Below, in pieces: positions 1 through 5,534 of a stretch of 11,667 nucleotides of DNA. The position numbers were made by a program, and so were the translations under genes. The DNA is from Rhodospirillaceae bacterium UBA4479 (GTDB lineage Bacteria > Pseudomonadota > Alphaproteobacteria > Rhodospirillales > Casp-alpha2): positions 1 through 11,667 of the forward strand of contig DGNZ01000310.1 in assembly GCA_002389175.1 (NCBI GenBank), in the 5' to 3' direction. The notes below the pieces were generated by a model, which saw nothing but the letters and a program-made list of their open reading frames with translations, was not told where the DNA came from and searched no databases. Each line of letters starts with the position of its first letter. Within the stretch, counting starts at the first letter, position 1.

Positions 1-2
1 TT

Positions 3-518
3 ATTCAAAGCATTTATTGGGAATATGGTTCGGGTATTGTCGTGCCAGAAACAGGGGTGCTTTGGCAGAATAGGGGGCATGGTTTTACCCTTGATGCAGG
101 GCACCCGAACGTTTTGGCATCAGGCAAACGACCGTTCCATACGCTCAATCCAGCGATGTCGATCCTGAATGATGGCAGCGTCATGACCTATGGAAACATG
201 GGCGGCGAAGGGCAGCCGCAGACACAAGCTGCCGTGTACTCTCGACATGCCATGTTTGGTCAACCGTTGCAGCAGGCAGTAACTGCACCACGGTGGCTGT
301 TAGGGCGCACATGGGGCGAAGATAGCACAACCCTAAAATTGGAAAACCGGTTTGATGATGCTGTTGTTGATGCGTTAAAGGCAGCGGGTCATACGGTCGA
401 TATTGTTGAGCCGTTTACATCGATCATGGGGCACGCGGGCGCCATCGTCAGAAAGCCAAATGGTGTTTTGATGGGGGCAACGGATCCCAGAAGCGACGGT
501 GCCGTCGCAGCCTATTAA
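3..518 (+). CDS. gamma-glutamyltransferase-like protein, C-terminal part
   Basis: The reading frame is open from the first full codon, so the gene begins outside the window and only about 171 C-terminal residues are seen. They match the small-subunit end of the gamma-glutamyltransferase family (Ntn hydrolases that cleave themselves and then transfer or hydrolyse gamma-glutamyl groups, typically of glutathione). Recognisable blocks are GSGIVVPETGVLWQNRG, then GNMGGEGQPQTQA, then MGHAGAIVR and the terminal GATDPRSDGAVAAY. Where the well-studied E. coli enzyme has PLSSMSP, whose paired serines hold the substrate, this protein has PFHTLNP, and the GSPGG-type loop reads GNMGGEG. This places it in a GGT-like (YwrD-type) subfamily whose substrate may not be glutathione. 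The catalytic threonine lies upstream of the window. Its stop codon overlaps that of the convergent gene. Family assignment is firm; substrate is unknown. Confidence 0.88.
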   Translation: MQSIYWEYGSGIVVPETGVLWQNRGHGFTLDAGHPNVLASGKRPFHTLNPAMSILNDGSVMTYGNMGGEGQPQTQAAVYSRHAMFGQPLQQAVTAPRWLLGRTWGEDSTTLKLENRFDDAVVDALKAAGHTVDIVEPFTSIMGHAGAIVRKPNGVLMGATDPRSDGAVAAY

Positions 519-1354
519 GTCTCTACGACTTTTTCTAAACCGAGCGTGAGAACAATCAACTGCGGGATCGTCACCAAGAAGCTGTCCAGCGTTTCAACCA
601 TCTTTGCAGCATCTGGAATAGGTGCGGGGCCTAAGTCACGCGCCAGTGCGCGCCCGATGATTTCCTGAGTAAGCGGATCTATAATTTCCCTGGTCTTCTT
701 CATCTTCTCGTGAACTTCACCATTTGCAATTGCCGTGGCGATAACAGGCGCGACCTGGCGCATCAGATCAGGCCAGATGGCGAGATGACGATATAGTGTG
801 GGGATGACGATGCCATGGGTGCTGGGGATCGAACTGCTGATTTCCAGCAACGTTTCCTGCACATCCGAATCCATGTCACTTAGATTTATAGGTGCGGGCA
901 ATTTCATCGTCGTGGCAGGTTCTGCCGGAGCTGCGTGTGGCAGCGTCACCGCATTTTGGGTTTTATCAATCTCGCCAGCAATTATCATTCGAATGGCTGT
1001 GATCAATCCTAAATTGACGGGGTTCATCCGGTTATATGTCGCGAACATTGCAGCCAGTAACTGGATGTCTGATGCCGATAGGCCGCAATCCGCGAGGTCC
1101 TGTTTGCTCATGGATGGCAGAGATATCTGTTCTATGCGCCTTGCAGCGGCAGGGGCTTCGCGAACCAGATGTCCGTTCTCAAGCTCTGGGCCAATAACCT
1201 CCCAAACCCATTCCAGAAATCCGGGGAAGACAGCGAAATGTCTATAAATCAGGGCGGGTGAGCCCACGCCTGTTAGTGTCATGATCCGATCATAGATCGC
1301 TTTAATTTCGGGAGATGCATCTGCGGCGGAAATTTCTGGGAGAGTATCAGTCAT
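515..1354 (-). CDS. DehI-family protein (2-haloacid dehalogenase-like), probably catalytically altered
   Basis: A 279-residue protein, close in length to DehI of Pseudomonas putida PP3. DehI enzymes hydrolyse D- and L-2-haloacids and are built from two similar helical halves. Both halves are visible: residues 35-51 contain LIYRHFAVFPGFLEW and residues 185-200 contain PTLYRHLAIWPDL. A central YNRMNPVNLGLITAI (107-121) matches FNYGNPKYLLLITAL of DehI as I remember that sequence. At the active site DehI has HGPASDFQALANWP, with Asp189 as the water-activating residue. Here the aligned stretch reads HGIVIPTLYRHLAIWP, with Leu187 in place of Asp and a two-residue length difference. Dehalogenase activity of the classical kind is therefore doubtful. 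The ATG at 1354 is preferred over an in-frame TTG at 1390, which would overlap the upstream gene. It lies 32 bases after the LysR gene on the same strand, so the two are probably co-transcribed. Confidence 0.8.
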   Translation of the reverse strand: MTDTLPEISAADASPEIKAIYDRIMTLTGVGSPALIYRHFAVFPGFLEWVWEVIGPELENGHLVREAPAAARRIEQISLPSMSKQDLADCGLSASDIQLLAAMFATYNRMNPVNLGLITAIRMIIAGEIDKTQNAVTLPHAAPAEPATTMKLPAPINLSDMDSDVQETLLEISSSIPSTHGIVIPTLYRHLAIWPDLMRQVAPVIATAIANGEVHEKMKKTREIIDPLTQEIIGRALARDLGPAPIPDAAKMVETLDSFLVTIPQLIVLTLGLEKVVET

Positions 1355-1386
1355 AAATATCCATGTGATGATGAAGTGCTTCGGAT

Positions 1387-2292
1387 TCAATCAGAGACAG
1401 GCACATTGCCCAAAAAGGCATCTTTATGGGTTCGGCAAATGGTGGTCAGCCAATTAATGACGGACCGGACTGCGGGGCGTCGCCGTGTATCATCCAGGAC
1501 CATCAACCAGGATTCACGGTACATCACAGGAATGCCGGGTGCGACGCGAACCAGTTCAGGGCGCTTATCCCCAACCATACAGCTTAATAGTCCTGCACCT
1601 ATGCCCTCACTGACTGCATTGGCATAGGTGGCTGCTGAGGCAAACGTGATAGCAATATCTTTGGCTGGAATATGCGCATCAATCCATTGTTGTTCAGGCA
1701 AGTAATCTAATGGCCTGGAAAAGCCGACCCACGGACTGCCGTCCAATAAGTTACCGTTGTCGTCCGTTAGATTAGGTGCTGCGTAGATCGCCGTGCCGTG
1801 TTCGGCCAATTTACGAGTGCGCGCTTGTCCGGTTGTTGGTTGGGCATGTCGGATTGCGATATCAGCCTCGCGACGCTCTAATACAACGTTGCGTTCTTCG
1901 CCGACAAAATCCAAGCGGATGTGCGGATGTTCGGACAAAAACGCACCCGCGTGATGGTTCAAGAAACCTGTAATGAAGGTGGATACGGCAGAAATCCGAA
2001 CCGATTGGCGGTCGTCTTCGCGCTCAACTTCGATATCGTTTTCTAACTCGCTTGCCAGTGCCTCTATTTTCTCGGCACGCCGTGCAATCGCGCGCCCTGG
2101 TTCTGTCATCACGATACCAGCTTCGGCCAGTTCAAATAGCTTCACGCCAAGCTGATCTTCAAGGGCATGGACACGTCTGCTAACAGTGCTTTGGTGCACG
2201 TGAAGTGCAGTTGCTGCCGCAGTCATAGTGGGATGGCGTGCCAGCGCCAAGGCATAACGCAAGTCATCCCAAGATATTTTCTCAACGTTCAT
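1387..2292 (-). CDS. LysR-family transcriptional regulator
   Basis: A 301-residue LysR-type regulator of usual length. The N-terminal winged helix-turn-helix (residues 8-66) carries the family pattern: SWDDLRYALALARHPTMTAAA, then the recognition helix with HQSTVSRRVHALEDQLGVKLFE. A linker helix (about 67-92) and a periplasmic-binding-protein-like effector domain (about 95-301) follow. LysR proteins bind operator pairs in front of target genes and respond to a small-molecule co-inducer. The ATG at 2292 gives the normal N-terminus; the frame stays open to a TTG at 2388, but those extra 32 residues do not resemble the family. No good Shine-Dalgarno precedes the ATG. The gene is divergent from the CmcJ/NvfI-family gene and upstream of the DehI-family gene on the same strand. 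Likely targets are the divergent pair and its own operon, by the usual LysR arrangement. The effector is unknown. Confidence 0.9.
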   Translation of the reverse strand: MNVEKISWDDLRYALALARHPTMTAAATALHVHQSTVSRRVHALEDQLGVKLFELAEAGIVMTEPGRAIARRAEKIEALASELENDIEVEREDDRQSVRISAVSTFITGFLNHHAGAFLSEHPHIRLDFVGEERNVVLERREADIAIRHAQPTTGQARTRKLAEHGTAIYAAPNLTDDNGNLLDGSPWVGFSRPLDYLPEQQWIDAHIPAKDIAITFASAATYANAVSEGIGAGLLSCMVGDKRPELVRVAPGIPVMYRESWLMVLDDTRRRPAVRSVINWLTTICRTHKDAFLGNVPVSD

Positions 2293-2433
2293 GGGCAAAT
2301 CGTAACCGCACCTCGCAAAAATGCAATGCGGTTTCGCAAACTTGTTTGTTGCTGCTGAACATGAACCTGGGCATTCTCTCATCAACAAACGGCCCTGATT
2401 TTTTCAGGGCGCGATGAAAAAGGAGTAACTGTC
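2293..2433. promoter_or_regulatory. divergent control region between LysR gene and CmcJ/NvfI-family gene
   Basis: This 141-base gap separates the starts of two divergent genes, the classical site for LysR operators. It holds three perfect inverted repeats: AACCGCA/TGCGGTT at 2304-2310 and 2327-2333 (16-base spacer), GTTTGTTG/CAACAAAC at 2344-2351 and 2383-2390 (31-base spacer), and a 7-bp stem at 2392-2410. A weaker dyad, GCAA-N9-TTGC, spans 2336-2352. Any of these could be an operator; none can be assigned to the regulator from sequence alone. A strong Shine-Dalgarno (AAGGAG, 2420-2425) serves the rightward gene with 8 bases before its ATG. No convincing -35/-10 pair was identified. Confidence 0.5.
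2392..2410 (+). repeat. 7-bp perfect hairpin with T5 loop upstream of CmcJ/NvfI-family gene
   Basis: GCCCTGA (2392-2398) and TCAGGGC (2404-2410) form a perfect stem around a five-T loop. It ends about 10 bases before the Shine-Dalgarno of the gene at 2434. The T run is in the loop and no T tract follows on either strand, so it does not look like an intrinsic terminator. It may be an operator half-site pair or a structure in the 5' leader. Confidence 0.45.
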
Positions 2434-3264
2434 ATGAGTACAGCTCTCGATATGAATACGGGTCGTGACACTTCTGGTGAACTGCTATTTGCGGCTGACC
2501 GTAGTGCGAAACCGCAAATTATTATCCCAAAGGATGATGGAACTACCAGCCGCAAGGGTCTTGCGGTGGGCAAGGTCACAATCGCTGATGGAAGCCCGCG
2601 GTCAGGATTGTTCAGCTTAGACCGTGAGGGTTTCTCGTTTCTCCATAGTCCTAGCAGCGTTCAAAATTTTGAAGATGATAGTGAAGTCGAAGAAACATAT
2701 TACAAAGAGATTCGCAAAATGGTGTCTGACGCCATTGGCGCTTTTGAAGTTGAAATATTTGATCACACCATTCGCGTCACCGACCCTGAAACCAGTTATC
2801 GACGACCTGCCAGTCATGCACATAATGACTACACCGAAAAATCGGGTCCCAGCCGGCTGCGCGATATGATCGGTGATGTGCGTGCCGATGGATGGCTTCA
2901 AGATCGGGTGGTGCAGATCAACGTGTGGCGCCCAATTGCTGAGCCCATCCTGCAGATGCCGCTCGCGCTTTTGGATGCCTCCTCATACGATCAAAGCGAT
3001 TTGGTCACGACTGAGATTATTAACGAACGTCAGAATGGCCGTGTCGGACAAATCTATAGCGTGGTCAACGCACCTGGACAGCGCTGGTTTTATTTCAACG
3101 AAATGGTGAAATCGGATGCGATCTTGATCAAAGGCTATGATAGTGAAACGGATGGGCGGGCGCGCTTTACACCGCACTCCGCATTCGCCGATCCGAACAC
3201 ACCAGAAAATGCGCCGCCACGGCGTTCAATAGAAGTGCGGACCTTTGCCCGCGTGCGTCGTTAA
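2434..3264 (+). CDS. CmcJ/NvfI-family oxidoreductase
   Basis: A 276-residue protein with the conserved blocks of the family that includes CmcJ (cephamycin 7-alpha-methoxylation), fungal AsaB and NvfI-type enzymes. The blocks are SHAHNDYTEKSGPSRL (127-142), VVQINVWRPI (159-168), PLALLDA (176-182), GQIYSVVNAPGQRWFYF (205-221), LIKGYDSETDGRARFTPHSAF (231-251) and RRSIEVR (263-269). His130 and Asp132 form an HxD pair, His248 is a candidate third ligand, and Arg264 or Arg269 could bind a co-substrate carboxylate. This resembles the layout of Fe(II)/2-oxoglutarate oxygenases, but that mechanism is inference here. There is no signal peptide, so it is cytosolic. The start is supported by AAGGAG 8 bases upstream. 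It is followed after 18 bases by a GFA-family gene and is divergent from a LysR regulator. The substrate is unknown. Confidence 0.85.
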   Translation: MSTALDMNTGRDTSGELLFAADRSAKPQIIIPKDDGTTSRKGLAVGKVTIADGSPRSGLFSLDREGFSFLHSPSSVQNFEDDSEVEETYYKEIRKMVSDAIGAFEVEIFDHTIRVTDPETSYRRPASHAHNDYTEKSGPSRLRDMIGDVRADGWLQDRVVQINVWRPIAEPILQMPLALLDASSYDQSDLVTTEIINERQNGRVGQIYSVVNAPGQRWFYFNEMVKSDAILIKGYDSETDGRARFTPHSAFADPNTPENAPPRRSIEVRTFARVRR

Positions 3265-3282
3265 CTCAAAAAGGATCACCCC

Positions 3283-3687
3283 ATGTCAGATAACGCTGAA
3301 CCCGTATCCGGTAATTGTCTATGTGGCAGTGTGCGCTACGAAGTTGATCAGTTCGCACGTGGTGTTGTTGGCTGCCACTGCGAACAATGCCGCAAGACAT
3401 CTGGACACTATGTGGCTGCCACCAAGGCAACGCATGACAATCTTCGAATGATTTCGGATAAAACGCTTAAATGGTATCGTTCGTCGGATATAGCCGAGCG
3501 AGGCTTCTGCAGCGAATGCGGGAGTAATCTGTTTTGGCGACGGATTGGTGAAGATGCGACGTCCATTATGGCGGGGGCATTGAATAATCCGACAGGCCTT
3601 GCCTTGCAAAGCCACATATACACCGATGACATGGGGGATTATTACGAACTTCATGACGATGTGCCGACCTATCCGCAGTCGGGCTAA
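3283..3687 (+). CDS. GFA / CENP-V family zinc-binding protein
   Basis: A 134-residue protein of the GFA family (glutathione-dependent formaldehyde-activating enzyme fold, also CENP-V). All seven cysteines of the family pattern are present: Cys12 and Cys14 (CLC), Cys31, Cys33 and Cys36 (CHCEQC), and Cys76 and Cys79 (CSEC). These normally hold one structural and one more labile zinc ion. The founding member, Gfa, speeds formation of S-hydroxymethylglutathione, but most family members have no known reaction. The name should not be read as proof of a formaldehyde role, since no glutathione-dependent formaldehyde dehydrogenase gene is adjacent. AAGGA (3271-3275) lies 7 bases before the ATG. The 18-base gap after the CmcJ/NvfI-family gene suggests one transcript and possibly a shared pathway. 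Confidence 0.88.
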   Translation: MSDNAEPVSGNCLCGSVRYEVDQFARGVVGCHCEQCRKTSGHYVAATKATHDNLRMISDKTLKWYRSSDIAERGFCSECGSNLFWRRIGEDATSIMAGALNNPTGLALQSHIYTDDMGDYYELHDDVPTYPQSG

Positions 3688-3718
3688 ATTAAATATTCGT
3701 ATGGTGCCGGGTTTCTAT

Positions 3719-3758
3719 GTGAATTTACGCGCCAAGGCTTTATATCTTTTGAATTCAC
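3719..3758. repeat. spaced inverted repeat upstream of the zevA-like gene
   Basis: GTGAATT (3719-3725) and AATTCAC (3752-3758) form a perfect 7-bp inverted repeat with a 26-base A/T-rich spacer in the 98-base gap before the metal-transport operon. It could be a regulator site or a loose leader hairpin. It does not match the alphaproteobacterial Zur box as I know it. The rest of the gap holds only the Shine-Dalgarno AGGAGA (3775-3780). Confidence 0.35.
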
Positions 3759-3785
3759 TGGGCGTCTCGTATTCAGGAGATAAGT

Positions 3786-4433
3786 GTGCGGTTTACGAAA
3801 ATACTCGCAAGTATGTTGGTCATCTTGCTTTGTCTGGTGCCCGCACCTTCTAAGGCCCATCCGCATGCCTGGATTGACGTCACCGTAAAAATTTTATTGG
3901 ACGATGATGGCCGGGTCCGTGGCCTACATCAGACTTGGTTGTTCGATGATTTCTATTCCATGTTTGTCATGGAAGGCGCGCTGGAAATAGGGGGCGGTAA
4001 AGTTAGCCAGCCTGCACTTGAATCATTGTTGGCCGAAAACATGAAGAACTTGGCCGAGTACAATTACTTCACCGAGATTTCGAGCGGCGAAAATGTGTTG
4101 TCCATGCTGCCACCCATCAATGCGACGACCCAAGTCATCGATAATCGTTTGGAAATGGCATTCGAAATTCCGCTGGCTGATCCTGTTAGTGCTGATGATA
4201 TTCCACTGAAGTATGCGATTTATGATCCGACGTATTACATCGAAATGGTTCATGTTGAGAGTGATAATGCAGTGACGTTCAATCAGTCGAATACATCATG
4301 CGCGGCCAATATCATGCAGCCTCAGCCAGATCCCGAGAAACTGCTATATGCAAATTCCCTTGATCAATCCGAACAAGGTTACAATGGCTTGGGTAAGTTC
4401 TTTGCCGAAGCTGTAACTGTAACATGCGGTTGA
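3786..4433 (+). CDS. zevA: ZevA-like periplasmic DUF1007 protein
   Basis: A 215-residue exported protein. Residues 1-24 form a signal peptide (Arg/Lys start, hydrophobic LASMLVILLCLV core, cleavage after SKA), leaving the mature N-terminus HPHAWIDV, the signature of the DUF1007 family. That exposed histidine pair is a likely metal-binding site. A second family block is YDPTYYIEM (146-154), and Cys172 and Cys214 could form a disulfide. In Haemophilus influenzae the homologous ZevA works with the membrane protein ZevB in zinc uptake; the same gene pair occurs here. The start is GTG at 3786, chosen because AGGAGA lies 5 bases upstream and it gives a well-formed signal peptide. The 3' end overlaps the next gene by 10 bases, so translation is probably coupled. 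The metal (zinc, nickel or cobalt) cannot be told from sequence. Confidence 0.82.
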   Translation: MRFTKILASMLVILLCLVPAPSKAHPHAWIDVTVKILLDDDGRVRGLHQTWLFDDFYSMFVMEGALEIGGGKVSQPALESLLAENMKNLAEYNYFTEISSGENVLSMLPPINATTQVIDNRLEMAFEIPLADPVSADDIPLKYAIYDPTYYIEMVHVESDNAVTFNQSNTSCAANIMQPQPDPEKLLYANSLDQSEQGYNGLGKFFAEAVTVTCG

Positions 4434-5416
4434 AACTTCTTGGATTGTTGGTGTTGATTGGACTGCTTACCGTCGGGCCAGTTTTGAACCCTGTGTCTCA
4501 TGTTCATGCGGATACCAACGCGTCCGTTGTTGCCACACAAGAAATTGGTATGTTGGATCGCGCTACAATATGGGTTTATCAGCAACAACGGAAATTCCAC
4601 CGCGAGCTGACAACACATCTGCGTAAGTTGTCAAAAGGCGGCGACTGGCACGTTGCACTAGCATTGATTGGAGCCAGTTTCCTCTACGGTTTGCTCCATG
4701 CGGCTGGCCCCGGTCATGGCAAGGCCGTGATGACGGGTTACTTGGTGACGCACCGTGAAACCGTGCGACGTGGGGTGCAGTTGGCTGTTGCTGCGGCTTT
4801 CTGCCAAGGCTTGGTCGCAGTGTTTATCGTTTACGGGTTGATTTCACTTGCGGGATGGTTGCCGCGCGAAACCCAGACTGCTGTGACGTGGAGCGAACGG
4901 ATGAGCTTCGCACTCGTATCCCTCGTGGGTGCCTTTTTACTGTATCGCGGGTTGAAGGGGCTTTGGAAACGTTTACGACCAACACCTGAATGCGACCATC
5001 ATCACGAGCATGGTCACGTTCATGATGATTCATGCGGCCATGGGCATATGCCATCACCCGATGTTGTTGCGAATGCAACGGATTGGAAGACAATGGCGGG
5101 TGTTGTGCTGTCTATTGGGATTCGACCTTGTACAGGGGCCATTATCGTACTGGTGTTTGCCAAGGCCGTCGCGCTTTCATGGATTGGGATTGCCGCTGTG
5201 ATTGCAATGTCTGCTGGCACGTCACTCGCGATTGCGACTTTGGCTGCCACTGCAGTCGGTATTCGTAAAGTGGCCATCAATCTTCCAGTGACCCCGACTA
5301 AATACCTGGGGCACGCAGCGGACGTTGCGGCGGCGTTGGGGGGTATTGCAATCTTGTTGATTGGAATCTCATTGCTAAGTACTGCCTTTGGGCCCGTACA
5401 TCCGATTATGGGTTAA
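4424..5416 (+). CDS. zevB: ZevB-like NicO-family metal transporter
   Basis: A 330-residue inner-membrane protein of the NicO/RcnA nickel-cobalt transporter superfamily. It has an N-terminal hydrophobic segment (4-21), then membrane segments at roughly 78-95, 117-142, 160-176, 223-250, 252-275 and 301-320. The family motif HAAGPGHGKA (92-101) marks the first transport helix, and GIRPCTGAIIVL (232-243) is the second conserved helix. Between them a hydrophilic loop (190-208) carries eight histidines and two cysteines, typical of metal-handling loops. Paired with a DUF1007 protein it matches ZevAB (zinc import) rather than RcnA, which is an exporter without that partner. The ATG at 4424 overlaps the upstream gene by 10 bases and has only a weak Shine-Dalgarno, consistent with translational coupling. 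Transport direction and metal are inferred from the pairing. Confidence 0.85.
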   Translation: MRLKLLGLLVLIGLLTVGPVLNPVSHVHADTNASVVATQEIGMLDRATIWVYQQQRKFHRELTTHLRKLSKGGDWHVALALIGASFLYGLLHAAGPGHGKAVMTGYLVTHRETVRRGVQLAVAAAFCQGLVAVFIVYGLISLAGWLPRETQTAVTWSERMSFALVSLVGAFLLYRGLKGLWKRLRPTPECDHHHEHGHVHDDSCGHGHMPSPDVVANATDWKTMAGVVLSIGIRPCTGAIIVLVFAKAVALSWIGIAAVIAMSAGTSLAIATLAATAVGIRKVAINLPVTPTKYLGHAADVAAALGGIAILLIGISLLSTAFGPVHPIMG

Positions 5417-5461
5417 TGAATGTGCTCTTATCTCATTAAATGGGATGAATGATCTCATTAA
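5413..5461. repeat. triple TCATTAA motif upstream of sauS-like gene
   Basis: ATCTCATTAA occurs twice in direct orientation, at 5430-5439 and 5452-5461, exactly 22 bases apart (about two helical turns). An inverted copy, TTAATGA, lies at 5413-5419, over the stop codon of the preceding gene. The first pair forms an inverted repeat with a 13-base spacer. Regular spacing on one face of the helix just upstream of a candidate promoter suggests an activator or repressor site. The regulator is not identified. Confidence 0.45.
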
Positions 5462-5463
5462 TA

Positions 5464-5492
5464 TTGATTATATGATGTGAGTATGGTACAAA
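5464..5492 (+). promoter_or_regulatory. candidate sigma-70-type promoter for the sauS-like cassette
   Basis: TTGATT (5464-5469) and TACAAA (5487-5492) are separated by 17 bases and match the -35 and -10 consensus hexamers at four of six positions each. They lie directly downstream of the repeated TCATTAA motifs and about 40 bases before the start codon at 5535. The match is moderate and untested. Confidence 0.4.
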
Positions 5493-5534
5493 GACGACAA
5501 TCAATCATCTTAACCTGAAATCAGAGGTCACATC

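Noticed and set aside
798..1247. 149-codon open frame on the plus strand opposite the DehI-family gene
   Set aside because: The opposite strand encodes a recognisable DehI homologue; this translation shows no domain pattern and is a frame shadow.
1355..1390. N-terminal extension of the DehI-family gene from a TTG at 1390
   Set aside because: It would overlap the LysR stop, adds 12 residues not seen in the family, and an ATG at 1354 gives a natural start.
3719..3758. Zur box or metal riboswitch upstream of the zevA-like gene
   Set aside because: The dyad does not match a Zur consensus I know, and no conserved NiCo- or czcD-type riboswitch core is visible in the 98-base gap.
4991..5047. Histidine-rich segment as a low-complexity or assembly artefact
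   Set aside because: Such loops are normal between the two conserved helices of NicO-family transporters, and the frame continues cleanly on both sides.
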